From positions 124,001 to 188,000 of the forward strand of contig JACKBS010000005.1 in the NCBI GenBank assembly GCA_020634435.1: a DNA stretch of 64,000 bases, in the 5' to 3' direction. Numbering within the stretch: the first letter of the stretch is position 1; the number at the start of each line of letters is the position of its first letter. Below the pieces are notes generated by a model. The model was not told where the DNA came from, did not search any database, and was given only the letters and a program-made list of their open reading frames with translations. The position numbers and the translations under genes were made by a program. This document shows, piece by piece, positions 8,896 through 17,881 of the stretch. Origin of the DNA: Ardenticatenaceae bacterium. Lineage in GTDB: Bacteria; Chloroflexota; Anaerolineae; Promineifilales; Promineifilaceae.

Positions 8896-9837
8896 CTACC
8901 GCTCCAAACCTGGGGCCGCAACGGCCGTCTGCGACGCCCACTCTGATTCTGGCAATGTAGGTTTGCGCTCTTCCTGGCTCAAAAAACGGCCGATTAACAC
9001 CAGCGCCGCAATAATGTACATCATGCTGCCCGGCACCCACATAATCACCCCGCCCAGCTGCTGGTCAGCCAACACGCTGATGCCCCACAGTCGCGGCACC
9101 GCTTCATAATACGAGTAGTAGGGCTGCTCAGCAAAGGCCAACACCACACCCGTCAGCATGTTCACCGGCACTATGGACATCACCAGGGCAATGCGCCCCA
9201 GCAGACCAAACTGTTTGTGTACGCGCGGACCAGCCCCGGTAAGATGCCACCACAGCAGCATACTGGCAATAAAAAAGCTGAGATGCTCCGCATTGTGAAC
9301 CCATTCATGGCGCAGCGCAAGATTATACATATTGGGGTCATGCCAGCCGATGAGCGAAATCACCCACAACATCCACACAATGCCCGGCTGGGTCAACTGG
9401 CGCAGCCAGCGCCGGAAGCCAGACTCCCGGTGCAGCGCCTGGCTAAATAAACCGCCTACTTTACGCCGCAGCTTGCCGGGCATCCCCCACAGCACAAACG
9501 GCATTGGGTTAGCTACCAGCAGCAGTGGCGGCGCAATCATGATCAGCAGGAGGTGCTGAACCATATGCATAAAAAAGAGCTGCTGCCCAAGGGCATCAAT
9601 GGGTGAGAGCAGCGCCAGAGCGACCGAAAAGAGGCCTACCCAATATGAGACCAATCGCCAGGTAACAACCAGCCGCCAGCGGGAACGAACCGAACGGCGA
9701 TAGCGCTGCGCCGCGCCTGAACGCTGCCGCAAATGCCACCACCCCCTAGAATAAAGCGTCCCGGCCAGGGCCAGGACGACAATTACTTCGATCTTCCAAT
9801 CCCAGGAGAGCAAAATTGCTTTCAGGACAGGATCCAT
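8896..9837 (-). CDS. ctaG: CtaG-type cytochrome c oxidase assembly protein
   Basis: Multi-pass membrane protein (313 residues, about seven helices) of the caa3-type CtaG family known from Bacillus, which is required for assembly of caa3 oxidase and is unrelated to the mitochondrial Cox11 type. Visible family features are HMVQHLLLIMIAPPLLLVA, PMPFVLWGMP and a His-containing segment HNAEHLSFF. It follows the subunit III gene after a 126-base gap that holds a dispersed repeat, and precedes SURF1 by 31 bases. Placement inside the oxidase operon supports the function. Confidence 0.88.
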   Translation of the reverse strand: MDPVLKAILLSWDWKIEVIVVLALAGTLYSRGWWHLRQRSGAAQRYRRSVRSRWRLVVTWRLVSYWVGLFSVALALLSPIDALGQQLFFMHMVQHLLLIMIAPPLLLVANPMPFVLWGMPGKLRRKVGGLFSQALHRESGFRRWLRQLTQPGIVWMLWVISLIGWHDPNMYNLALRHEWVHNAEHLSFFIASMLLWWHLTGAGPRVHKQFGLLGRIALVMSIVPVNMLTGVVLAFAEQPYYSYYEAVPRLWGISVLADQQLGGVIMWVPGSMMYIIAALVLIGRFLSQEERKPTLPESEWASQTAVAAPGLER

Positions 9838-9855
9838 GTTGGTTTACTCGCTTAG

Positions 9856-9915
9856 AAAACGGTAATCGGTTTCCGGTATCCAGTGGCCAGTGAACGGTAA
9901 TCGGTAAACAGTTAT
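9856..9915. repeat. Dispersed repeat, CGGTAATCGG family
   Basis: Contains tandem-like units ACGGTAATCGG and GGTAATCGGTAAACAG with a partly inverted middle (CCAGTGGCCAGTG). A related block is at 23131-23192. It fills the gap between ctaE and ctaG. Confidence 0.55.
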
Positions 9916-9963
9916 GCCGATAAGGGCATAATCAGACGCCCGTTCACCATGTCACTGAAGTCA

Positions 9964-10611
9964 TCAACCGTGGACTACTTTACCAATCAGGTACAGCGCC
10001 GGGTAGAAGAAAACCCAAACCACGTCCACGTAATGCCAGTAGATGGCGGCCGCTTCCACGCCCCAATGTTTTTCCGGCGTGAAGTGGCCTTTACGACCCA
10101 AGTTCCACACAATGTAAATGATCACCAAACCGCTCAGCACATGCAGCGCATGCATGCCGGTCATGGCATAAAACACACCGCCAAACACGCCATCGGTGGG
10201 TTTGAGATGGCCAAACCACTCAATGCCAAACAGGTTCAGCTCCAGGCCAAAGACGTTCCATTCCAGGAATACCACACCGACAAAGAAGAGCAGACCAAAA
10301 ACGGCCGCTGCCATAAAGCTGTTCAAAAAGGTCTTGCGGTCGCCGTGTTCCATCGCCGTCTCACCACGATACACAAAGAAACTGCTTACGAGCAGCACCG
10401 TCGTCGTAATGAGACCCAACCCCTGGCTCAGTTCCGGCCGTTCGCCGCCCCATAGATAAAACCGGGCTGCCAACAGGGCCAGAAACAGGAAAATCTCCGA
10501 AATGCAAAACAACCAGAGCCCCAGCCGGTTTGCCCGCAGCTGCTGTGGCCAGGGCAATTCGTGGCTGACGGCATGATCATCGTGGTGTGCTTCAGTTGTT
10601 ACAGCACTCAT
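9964..10611 (-). CDS. ctaE: Cytochrome c oxidase subunit III
   Basis: Membrane subunit III of the heme-copper oxidase, about 215 residues with five helices. Diagnostic segments are WLFCISEIFLFLALLAARF at the first helix, TGMHALHVLSGL, and the end YWHYVDVVWVFFYPALYL. The ATG at 10611 overlaps the stop of the preceding subunit IV gene (ATGA), so the two are translationally coupled. A polar, His-containing N-terminus (HHDDHAVSHELPWP) precedes the first helix. Part of the operon 14980 to 7541. Confidence 0.94.
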   Translation of the reverse strand: MSAVTTEAHHDDHAVSHELPWPQQLRANRLGLWLFCISEIFLFLALLAARFYLWGGERPELSQGLGLITTTVLLVSSFFVYRGETAMEHGDRKTFLNSFMAAAVFGLLFFVGVVFLEWNVFGLELNLFGIEWFGHLKPTDGVFGGVFYAMTGMHALHVLSGLVIIYIVWNLGRKGHFTPEKHWGVEAAAIYWHYVDVVWVFFYPALYLIGKVVHG

Positions 10612-10814
10612 CAATGACTCTCCTCACGCCATAAGCGATATACGTGCATAAAAAAGTAAACAATCATGGCTGCCTTCACCAAAGCAATGATGATGAGCAG
10701 CACCGTAATTGGTGTCGCCATGCTGCCGATAATGGATTCGGCAATTGTCAGAACCAACAGCGCCAGAAAGACATAGAGGCCGGTGCGTTGGGCAGATGCT
10801 TTCGCTTCACTCAC
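10611..10814 (-). CDS. ctaF: Cytochrome c oxidase subunit IV, small
   Basis: A 67-residue protein with two to three hydrophobic helices and the motif ALVKAAMIVYFFMHV, which marks the prokaryotic subunit IV (caa3/CyoD-like) family. It stabilises the CuB site or assembly in known oxidases. It lies 39 bases downstream of ctaD and overlaps ctaE by one base. An ACGGCCGT palindrome lies in the gap to ctaD. Confidence 0.88.
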   Translation of the reverse strand: MSEAKASAQRTGLYVFLALLVLTIAESIIGSMATPITVLLIIIALVKAAMIVYFFMHVYRLWREESH

Positions 10815-10853
10815 GTTAAACTCTCCTTGGGTATGATACGGCCGTAATTTCCG

Positions 10854-13007
10854 CTAATCTCCAGCCGCAGCCGGGGCCATATTCACATACTGCGATGAAG
10901 CCAACCCGTAATCATAGGGATCGCCCACAACTTCAAACGGCACATCGTAGTTAAACTCAGGAATGGGCGTTGGCGTCTGCCATTCAGGTGAACGCGATCG
11001 CCAGGGGTTGGTAGAAGCCACCGGTTCGGTGCGGGCGCTGGCAATAAAATTGTACACCATGATCAGCATAGACCAGCCAATCACCAACGCCGTCAATGTC
11101 ACCAGGATTTGTGTGTTAGAAACACCCAGCCCTGGATCATAATCTGCAATACGGCGGCGCATGCCCATGATACCCATGCTCATCTGGCCAAAACTCATTA
11201 CCCAGAAGCCCGGCACCATTAGCCAAAAATGCAGTTTGCCCAGCGACTCTTTGTACATGTGCCCCGTAATTTTGGGATACCAGTAGTACAAAGCCGCACA
11301 GAAGGGGAAGATAAAACCACCAAACATCGTCGCATGGAAATGCCCCACAACCCAATAGCTGTCATGCAAGTGCATGTCGGTGGGGATCGTGCCGAGAATA
11401 GGGCCAGTTACACCACCAATCAGGAAGACGGAAATTGCCCCCAGCACAAACAACATCGGCGTCTCAAACGACAGCTTACCTTCCCAAATCGTAGCCACCC
11501 AGCTAAAGAACTTTACGCCCGTAGGAATCGCCACAGCCATGGTAGATAGCATAAACGGCACGCGCAGCGCATCGCTCATGCCAGATACAAACATGTGGTG
11601 CGCCCACACCAGGAAACCGACCAGCGCAATGCCAATACTAGACAAAGCAATCCAGCGGTAGCCAAACAGCGGCTTGCGTGAGAACACCGGCAGCAGTTCG
11701 CTGATGACACCCAACCCCGGCAGCACAAACACATACACCACGGGATGGGAGTAGAACCAGAAAAGATGCTGGTACAAGATGGGATCACCACCGTTAATCG
11801 GGCTAAAGAAGGTTAGCCCCAATGTTCGTTCGGCAATGGTCATGCTCAACGCCACACCCACGGTTTGCGTAGCTGTGAACTGAATCAACGAAGCCGCCAA
11901 TGCCGCCCACACAAAAATGGGCATACGGAAGAGGCTCATGCCCTTGGCCCGCATCGTAATAGTAGTCACAATGATGTTGATCGCGCTGGCAATGGACGAA
12001 AAACCGTTCATGTAAAAGCCGAGCAAGAAAAGCTGCACACCAACCGATTGCGTATTCAACGACAAAGGCGCATAACCAACCCAACCAGTATCCCATCCGC
12101 CAACAGCCATGCCTGCCAGGATGAGCATAATCGAAGGCACACCAATCCAGTAGCTAAAGGCATTCAAGCGGGGGAAGGCCATATCGGAGGCGCCAATCAT
12201 GAGCGGCACCAGGTAATTGCTCATAGCGCCAACCCCCAGCAAAATGCTGGCAATCATGACAATGCCGTGGGCGCTGAACAAAGTGTTGTATTGATCAAAG
12301 CTCAAGAACTGCATGCCCGGCTGGGCCAGCTCCAACCGGAAAAGAATGGCAAAGATACCACCCACAAACAAGACAAAGATGCTGGTTACGCCATACTGAA
12401 TACCAATTACTTTATGATTCACATCCACGGTGAAGTAGCGGAACCATTCCGGTTTACCTTCAGGCGCGCCGTGGCGCAACGGGGTTTTGTGCCCGCCCAT
12501 CCACAAGAACCAGTCGGTAAGGGCACCGGCAAAAAGCAGCGAACCAAAGACGCTCAAAATACCGCCTAGCACCATGGCCCCTTCCACAAGCAAGCCGGTT
12601 TCCAGGCCCATCAGGGCGCGTATGCCGTTTACCAGTCCATTGCCAAGGAGAAAGAAGATTACCTGCCCAGACAAAGCCCAGACCAACGACGTTTCCGAGG
12701 CAAAGTAAAGAAAACGGCCGAGTTTCATATGCTGGAACATGCCCAGGCCACTGCCCAAACCGATGATCACATGCACCACAACCAGCAGAATGGCCACGGC
12801 GTTGATCAGAACCGGATAGACTGAATCCAGGGTAGAAGCGGGAATGAGCAAAAACTCTAGCAAAAACTTGACGAAAGCGGCCACTGGCTCAGCACCAAAG
12901 ATAGCTAACACCAGCGCAGCCAAGATACCGCCGATCACACCGCCAAAAACGGCCGCAATCGCGGAATACGCAAATCTTGAACGAACAACTTTAAGTATTG
13001 TCAACAT
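10854..13007 (-). CDS. ctaD: Cytochrome c oxidase subunit I, A2 type, with N-terminal extension
   Basis: Catalytic subunit of a proton-pumping heme-copper oxidase. Metal ligands are all visible: low-spin heme His247 (SAHGIVM) and His558, CuB ligands His421, His470, His471, and high-spin heme His556 (GHFHATM). The motif YSHPVV (419-424) replaces GHPEV, which defines the A2 subfamily, where the proton channel uses Tyr-Ser instead of Glu. The protein is about 718 residues, some 150-190 longer than usual at the N-terminus; this extra part holds about four hydrophobic helices that I cannot assign. Start at ATG 13007 is supported by GGAAGAG upstream. It follows ctaC after 16 bases. Confidence 0.94.
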   Translation of the reverse strand: MLTILKVVRSRFAYSAIAAVFGGVIGGILAALVLAIFGAEPVAAFVKFLLEFLLIPASTLDSVYPVLINAVAILLVVVHVIIGLGSGLGMFQHMKLGRFLYFASETSLVWALSGQVIFFLLGNGLVNGIRALMGLETGLLVEGAMVLGGILSVFGSLLFAGALTDWFLWMGGHKTPLRHGAPEGKPEWFRYFTVDVNHKVIGIQYGVTSIFVLFVGGIFAILFRLELAQPGMQFLSFDQYNTLFSAHGIVMIASILLGVGAMSNYLVPLMIGASDMAFPRLNAFSYWIGVPSIMLILAGMAVGGWDTGWVGYAPLSLNTQSVGVQLFLLGFYMNGFSSIASAINIIVTTITMRAKGMSLFRMPIFVWAALAASLIQFTATQTVGVALSMTIAERTLGLTFFSPINGGDPILYQHLFWFYSHPVVYVFVLPGLGVISELLPVFSRKPLFGYRWIALSSIGIALVGFLVWAHHMFVSGMSDALRVPFMLSTMAVAIPTGVKFFSWVATIWEGKLSFETPMLFVLGAISVFLIGGVTGPILGTIPTDMHLHDSYWVVGHFHATMFGGFIFPFCAALYYWYPKITGHMYKESLGKLHFWLMVPGFWVMSFGQMSMGIMGMRRRIADYDPGLGVSNTQILVTLTALVIGWSMLIMVYNFIASARTEPVASTNPWRSRSPEWQTPTPIPEFNYDVPFEVVGDPYDYGLASSQYVNMAPAAAGD

Positions 13008-13023
13008 ATGATCTCTTCCTCTC

Positions 13024-14082
13024 CTACTGGTCCAATGTTTGCATAAAGGCAATCAGGTCAGCAATCACGTCTAACTCGGCACCTTCACTGGCCAGAATTT
13101 CCGCTTGCAGATCATTGATCCGCTGTTCGTAGTCCTGGGGCATTATGTTGGGATTAAAGCCCGCTACAATTTGGTCATTGGGAGCAACAATTGAGTGGCG
13201 GATGTAATCATCATTCACGACAACAGTTGTGCCATCCGTTAGCGCCTCTTCACGCCCATAAATACCCTGCCAGGTTGGGCCAACACCAGTTGTTCCGTCC
13301 AGAGTATGGCAGCCCGCGCAGCCCAACTCAGTATAAAATTGTTGACCACGTTCTTCAGAAGACAAATCTGAGTAACGGAAAGCGGAATCAATCAGGAATT
13401 GCTCAAAGTCTGCCTGGGACACCACTTCAACCTCGGCAAGCATACCGGCATGGCCCGAGCCGCAAATTTCGGCACAGCGCAGACGGTAACTGCCTAGCTG
13501 AGTGGGCGTAATGCGCAGCGTTTTCACAGTGCCCGGCACCAGGTCCTGCTTGACGCGAAATTCAGGCACCCAGAAGGAGTGCAGCACGTCTTTGGATTCC
13601 AATTCCAGCACCACAGGCTGATTGATAGGCAAGACCAGGCGATTAGAGCGAATATCATCTGCCGGGTATTCAAAGCTCCAAGCCCACTGTTCACCCACCA
13701 CCGAAACTGTCATTTCGTTGGTTTGCTCTTGAGTGATTTCACCCAAGATAACCGTGCCGTAGACGCCAAAGCCAATCACTACCAGGGTAGGAATGACGGT
13801 CCAGGCAATTTCCAGACCAGTGTGGCCGTGAACGTGCGGACCATCTTCGGTGTCACCGGGACGGCGGCGGAACACAGCCACGGAGTAGAGCATCATCACC
13901 ATGATAAACGCAAAGAGAATGGCCATCATGATGAAGTGACTTTGGAAGAGGGTGTCGATAGGGCCAGCTTGTGTGCTAGCCGCTGTCGGCAAATCAAACA
14001 TCCAGTTGAACAGGAAGTATAAACCGGTAGCGGCAACCAGCGTTAGCACAGCAACAGCGATAGCGTGCTTGAATTTTCCCAT
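13024..14082 (-). CDS. ctaC: Cytochrome c oxidase subunit II, caa3 type with cytochrome c domain
   Basis: Subunit II carries electrons from cytochrome c to subunit I. Two N-terminal helices are followed by a CuA domain with Cys203, Cys207, His211 and Met214 (CAEICGSGHAGM) and then a fused cytochrome c domain: CAGCH at 255-259 with a likely Met314 axial ligand (NIMPQ). The fusion defines caa3-type oxidases. Start at ATG 14082 (MGKFKHAIAV) is preceded by AAGGAAAA; the frame extends further upstream without support. The heme c must be attached outside the membrane, presumably by the Ccm system at 36.8-43.1 kb. Confidence 0.94.
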   Translation of the reverse strand: MGKFKHAIAVAVLTLVAATGLYFLFNWMFDLPTAASTQAGPIDTLFQSHFIMMAILFAFIMVMMLYSVAVFRRRPGDTEDGPHVHGHTGLEIAWTVIPTLVVIGFGVYGTVILGEITQEQTNEMTVSVVGEQWAWSFEYPADDIRSNRLVLPINQPVVLELESKDVLHSFWVPEFRVKQDLVPGTVKTLRITPTQLGSYRLRCAEICGSGHAGMLAEVEVVSQADFEQFLIDSAFRYSDLSSEERGQQFYTELGCAGCHTLDGTTGVGPTWQGIYGREEALTDGTTVVVNDDYIRHSIVAPNDQIVAGFNPNIMPQDYEQRINDLQAEILASEGAELDVIADLIAFMQTLDQ

Positions 14083-14188
14083 AGTTTTGTTTTTCCTTAG
14101 TCGTTTTTGGTGTAAAAGCGGCAATGGCCTAAGGGCCAAAAAGGGGATCCGCTTTTAACGACAAATAAACAGCGAGCAATTCTATAGT

Positions 14189-14980
14189 CTAGCCTGCGTT
14201 GATGTAGACCATAAAGCCAATGCCCAGGCCAAGCATGACAAGTCCAGTAATGAGAATCGCAACAAAATCCCACGGGATCTTGTTGTAATCAGTTGTATTA
14301 ATGGCTTCCAATCTTTGCGGCCGCAACCGCACACCCATTACGATGAGAGCAATGAGGACCATCACACCAAAGACGGGCGTGGTGACGCTCACAATACGGC
14401 CGTTCATTTCCGTGACCCCCTCGGGGAAGAAGTTACGTACGACCACCATCGTGGCAAAGCCGACAAACATGAGGGTGATGAGCGCATTGCTGATGACCGA
14501 CCAACGCGGCATTTTGTGTGAAGGCATGGGGTCTGTGGTACGGCCGTTGCGCAGTTCCTTGATTTTCTCCCGTTGGCGTTGGTCTAGTGCATTTTGGTGC
14601 GCCTTATACGCTTCGCCCTCTACAGTATTCTCGCGAATGCGCGACAGCAGCTTAAAGAGGAAGGACAAGATACCGCCAACAACAATGATGCCACCGATGA
14701 CCGCCCCGGCCACCAGAGCCAGAGCCACAAATGGTGACAAGGTATCCGGTATAGCCTCTGCCAAAGATGCCAGCGGACCCGCAGCTAATGAAGTTTTGAG
14801 CGCATCCAGATGAATGGGTTCTGGTTCGTACGGGACGGATGTCGTCGTGCCACCGCCAAAAGAGATGGATGGCAGCGAAAAGGCATTGGCTAAGGCTGGC
14901 CAAACGGCCGTAATCAGGGCAAACAGTACCAGCAAGCCCAGTAAAGGCAGCCATGTTTTCCACGATTCAGGTCTGTTCAA
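14189..14980 (-). CDS. Unknown membrane protein heading the oxidase operon
   Basis: A 263-residue protein with about five hydrophobic segments: near residues 10-32, 83-112, 162-182, 200-220 and 238-260. Between the second and third lies a charged cytoplasmic-looking stretch (RENTVEGEAYKAHQNALD). I see no known motif or metal-binding site. It is the first gene after the probable operon promoter, and ctaC follows 106 bases later, so an accessory or assembly role in the oxidase is inferred from position alone. Confidence 0.7.
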   Translation of the reverse strand: MNRPESWKTWLPLLGLLVLFALITAVWPALANAFSLPSISFGGGTTTSVPYEPEPIHLDALKTSLAAGPLASLAEAIPDTLSPFVALALVAGAVIGGIIVVGGILSFLFKLLSRIRENTVEGEAYKAHQNALDQRQREKIKELRNGRTTDPMPSHKMPRWSVISNALITLMFVGFATMVVVRNFFPEGVTEMNGRIVSVTTPVFGVMVLIALIVMGVRLRPQRLEAINTTDYNKIPWDFVAILITGLVMLGLGIGFMVYINAG

Positions 14981-15073
14981 GGGTTCTTCTCCTGCCGGGG
15001 TCTCGCATTCAAGTATGTTGTTTTTGCGAAAAGGCTCCGGTCGCCAAAAGTTCGTCTATGTTTAGATGCAAGG

Positions 15074-15103
15074 TTTATAAGATGGGTTCGACAACGACCT
15101 CAA
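15074..15103 (-). promoter_or_regulatory. Possible promoter of the oxidase operon
   Basis: On the minus strand TTGAGG (15098-15103) and TATAAA (15074-15079) are separated by 18 bases, with the -10 box about 95 bases before the ATG at 14980. No operator-like repeat was noticed around it. Confidence 0.4.
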
Positions 15104-15197
15104 TTTAACCATCAATTTGCTGCCACATCAAGTGAATATGGGTTGTTCTGCCTCGTTTGTGGATTTTAGCACAATCTATTTCTCAGGCAAAAGCCGT

Positions 15198-15818
15198 TCA
15201 CTCCTGCTGCCGACGCGAAAACGGCCGTTTAAACAGTGACGGTTTAGCGGGTTCGGCGGGTTGAGAACGGCCGTTACGCTCATGCAAATCTTCCCGCAAA
15301 GAAAGCAGCGTCCGATGATACAACGATTTGATAGCCCCCTCGCTCCGCCCCATGATATCGCCAATCTCTGCATTGGAGAGACGCTCAACAAACTTCAAAA
15401 TCAGCAGTTCTTGCCGGTCAGATGGTAACCGCCGAATAGAAGACAGCAATGAGGCTTTGTCTTCCATAAACTGCGTGGCAAATTCGGGGCTTTCCTCCCC
15501 TACGTGCCAATGCGTAATGTCATCCAGCGCCACAATCTGACGGCGGCTGTGATCACGGTGCCAGTTGGCCACCAGGTTATGAGCAATCCGATACAACCAA
15601 GCGGAAAATGGTACTCCCTGATCTTGATAGCGGGGTATGTGCTTCATCGCCCGCACAAAAATTTTGGCCGTCAAATCTTCTGCATCGGCCGCATTGCCGG
15701 TGCGGTAGTAGACATAATTATAGATTCGATCCACGTAAAGCTCATAAAGCTGGCCAAACGCTTCTTTATCTTCTTTGGCACGCTCAATCAGCGCTTTTTC
15801 ATCTTCGGGTGAACTCAA
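15198..15818 (-). CDS. ECF-type RNA polymerase sigma factor
   Basis: A 206-residue sigma-70 family factor of the extracytoplasmic function class. Region 2 is visible (AFGQLYELYVDRIYNYVYYR, ADAEDLTAKIFVRAM, PFSAWLYRIAHNLVANWHRD) and region 4 as RLPSDRQELLILKFVERLSN followed by AEIGDIMGRSEGAIKSLYHR. The basic C-terminal tail (about 30 residues) is low in predicted structure. No anti-sigma gene is adjacent, so its signal is unknown. It lies upstream of, and in the same direction as, the oxidase operon but is separated by 217 bases that contain a promoter. Confidence 0.9.
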   Translation of the reverse strand: MSSPEDEKALIERAKEDKEAFGQLYELYVDRIYNYVYYRTGNAADAEDLTAKIFVRAMKHIPRYQDQGVPFSAWLYRIAHNLVANWHRDHSRRQIVALDDITHWHVGEESPEFATQFMEDKASLLSSIRRLPSDRQELLILKFVERLSNAEIGDIMGRSEGAIKSLYHRTLLSLREDLHERNGRSQPAEPAKPSLFKRPFSRRQQE

Positions 15819-16002
15819 CGGTGCCTCTTCCTAAATACAACGCTGCCAGATGGTCTGGCTGCCTTTCGTCACAAACTTTGTGCGAGGGCGCAGTATATCA
15901 GATGCCAGAACGCCTGCCTAACAAACCCAGCCGTAAAGCGCCGTTTAACCGTAGATGAATCGTGCTTGACGGCCCATCGGCGCTTCGTTATGCTCCACTT
16001 TG

Positions 16003-17070
16003 ATGAGGCAGAATTTGAGTAACCATGATCCAACCCCTGAAGGACGCGGCGGCCTATTTGGCTCACTCTTGCTGTTCATTGTGCTCCTCTTTTTTATTGG
16101 AGCTGTTATGAACCAGGACGGGCGACATACGGCCGTTGCCAGCGTCAATACCCCTACGGCCGAATCCAACGCCCTCGCTACCGTACAACCCACACCCACC
16201 ATCGCCGACACCGCTACCCCCACAAACACGCCGACGCCAACGCAAACCCCTACGCCGACGAACACCCCCACAATCACGCCAACCAGCACCCCAAGCATCA
16301 CACCCAACCCGGCATGGACCGCGACCCCCAGCCCAACGGCACCGCCACTCCCCACGCCAGTGGACAGCATCAGCACCACCCTATCCATTCCCGTGCTGAT
16401 GTATCACTACATCAGCATCCCACCAGAAGGGGCCGATGAATACCGGACTGACCTTTCTGTGACCCCAGACAATTTCCGCGCCCAAATGCAGTACCTGGCG
16501 GACAACGGCTTCACACCTATCGATTTTTACACGCTGTCCCGCGTCATCACCAACCATGAGGCGCTGCCACCACAGCCCGTCATCCTTACTTTTGACGATG
16601 GTTACATCGACATTTACCAGACGGCTTATCCCATCCTGCAAGAGTTTGGCTTTATTGGTACCTTCTTCATTCCTACGGAATTTATTGACTCTAACCGGGC
16701 AGGCTACATGACCTGGCCCATGATCGAAGAGATGGCCGCCGCTGGGCACCGCTTTGAGCCCCACTCCCGCACCCACCCGGATCTGCGCAATCGGGACAAC
16801 GATTACCTGATTTGGGAAATCCTTGGCCCGCAGGAAACATTGGCGGCGCACATTGGCTACACGCCACGCTACTTCGCCTATCCCTCTGGCCGATATGATG
16901 ATGCGGTTGTAGCCATGATGCAGCATCTCGACTTTTGGGGCGCGGTTACCACGGCGGGCGGCGACCAGCTAGGTTTTGAGAATCGCTACGTCTGGCCGCG
17001 CCTGCGCATCCGCTACGATACGCCGCTGGAGGAATTTGCGGATGTGGTGTATTTGCGCTGGAATGAATGA
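16003..17070 (+). CDS. Membrane-anchored polysaccharide deacetylase (NodB domain)
   Basis: Carbohydrate esterase 4 type enzyme that removes N- or O-acetyl groups from cell-wall or exopolysaccharide sugars. An N-terminal anchor helix (SLLLFIVLLFFIGAV) is followed by a Thr-Pro-rich linker of about 65 residues and the NodB domain. The catalytic and metal residues are visible: ILTFDDGYID holds the two Asp, HSRTHPDL the two His of the metal triad, and FAYPSGRYDD the following motif. Start is ATG 16003, with no obvious ribosome binding site; a TTG lies one codon upstream. The gene is divergent from the sigma factor gene. Confidence 0.9.
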   Translation: MRQNLSNHDPTPEGRGGLFGSLLLFIVLLFFIGAVMNQDGRHTAVASVNTPTAESNALATVQPTPTIADTATPTNTPTPTQTPTPTNTPTITPTSTPSITPNPAWTATPSPTAPPLPTPVDSISTTLSIPVLMYHYISIPPEGADEYRTDLSVTPDNFRAQMQYLADNGFTPIDFYTLSRVITNHEALPPQPVILTFDDGYIDIYQTAYPILQEFGFIGTFFIPTEFIDSNRAGYMTWPMIEEMAAAGHRFEPHSRTHPDLRNRDNDYLIWEILGPQETLAAHIGYTPRYFAYPSGRYDDAVVAMMQHLDFWGAVTTAGGDQLGFENRYVWPRLRIRYDTPLEEFADVVYLRWNE

Positions 17071-17221
17071 CAAGGTGCGGGGAATTCACCAACCAAAATC
17101 CTCCCTCCAAATGCGTTAACGCAAAATCTATATTTCTCCGACGAACTTCTTATATGGCGCATACATTTTTCTTACGTTTTTCCTCAAAAATGTTCTTCAT
17201 AGTCATGAAAACAAGGGTGTA

Positions 17222-17267
17222 GGTGACAGCCACTCTATTAATAGAAATGTTTACTCCGGCGGTCACC
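17222..17267 (+). other. Imperfect inverted repeat in hsp20 upstream region
   Basis: GGTGACAGCC (17222-17231) pairs with GGCGGTCACC (17258-17267), nine pairs and one mismatch, around a 26-base A+T-rich loop, 62 bases before the hsp20 ATG. It could be an operator or a folded leader. The loop contains ACTCC (17253-17257), which could pair with the GGAGT of the ribosome binding site; this is suggestive only. Confidence 0.4.
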
Positions 17268-17328
17268 TTCCATTGCAAAACGTAATCAAAATAAAACCAG
17301 AGAAACAAGGTATAAGGAGTGCAGAAAG

Positions 17329-17754
17329 ATGACAAAAGTAGTTCGTTGGAGCCCGATGAATCCCGCAAGTTTGTTTAATGAGGTTGATCGTTTGTTTGAA
17401 CGGCCGTACGCCCGCACTGCTTCTGAATGGAGCATTGCCCTGGACGTAGCCGAAACAGAAGAGGCATATCTGGTAAAAGCTACCGTGCCCGGCATCAACC
17501 CCGATGAGATGGAAATTACCCTGGAAGACGGCGTGCTGTCTCTGAAGGGCGAGATAAAGCAAGACGAAGAAGTGGAAGAAGCAAAATATCACGTGCGGGA
17601 ACGCCGCTATGGTTCTTTCAGCCGCAGCATTCGCTTCCCGATGGCCGTGAACGGCGACGCAGTTGAAGCCACTTACACCAACGGTGTGCTCAACCTCAAT
17701 ATTCCCAAAGCGGAAGCCGCCAAACCAAAACGTATCGTTGTAAACGCCAGCTAA
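17329..17754 (+). CDS. Small heat shock protein, Hsp20/alpha-crystallin family
   Basis: ATP-independent holdase chaperone of 141 residues. The alpha-crystallin domain runs from about residue 35 (WSIALDVAETEEAYLVKA) to GVLNLNIPKAE, with the family motif at GVLNLNIPK and the first-strand pattern VPGINPDEMEITLEDGVLSL. The C-terminal I-x-V motif (RIVVNA) for oligomer contacts is present. A good ribosome binding site AAGGAG lies 9 bases before the ATG. It stands alone, with a hairpin upstream and a strong terminator downstream. Confidence 0.94.
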   Translation: MTKVVRWSPMNPASLFNEVDRLFERPYARTASEWSIALDVAETEEAYLVKATVPGINPDEMEITLEDGVLSLKGEIKQDEEVEEAKYHVRERRYGSFSRSIRFPMAVNGDAVEATYTNGVLNLNIPKAEAAKPKRIVVNAS

Positions 17755-17781
17755 ATTAGCTAACCAATACCCTCATACAGC

Positions 17782-17820
17782 AAAAAGAGCCTTGCTTGAC
17801 ACGAGCAAGGCTCTTTTTTT
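17782..17820. terminator. Strong bidirectional terminator after hsp20
   Basis: A perfect 15-base stem AAAAAGAGCCTTGCT (17782-17796) pairs with 17804-17818 around a seven-base loop and ends in a T run. It separates the convergent hsp20 and 17882-18283 genes and can serve both. Confidence 0.92.
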
Positions 17821-17881
17821 ACGAACGATCGGCGAAAACGGCCGTTCCTCTCCCCTTTTCTAAAAAAGCAAACCAAGCTGT

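Noticed and set aside
16190..16380. Apparent tandem repeats of ACNCCNAC type
   Set aside because: They encode the Thr-Pro linker of the deacetylase; low-complexity protein sequence, not a DNA repeat element.
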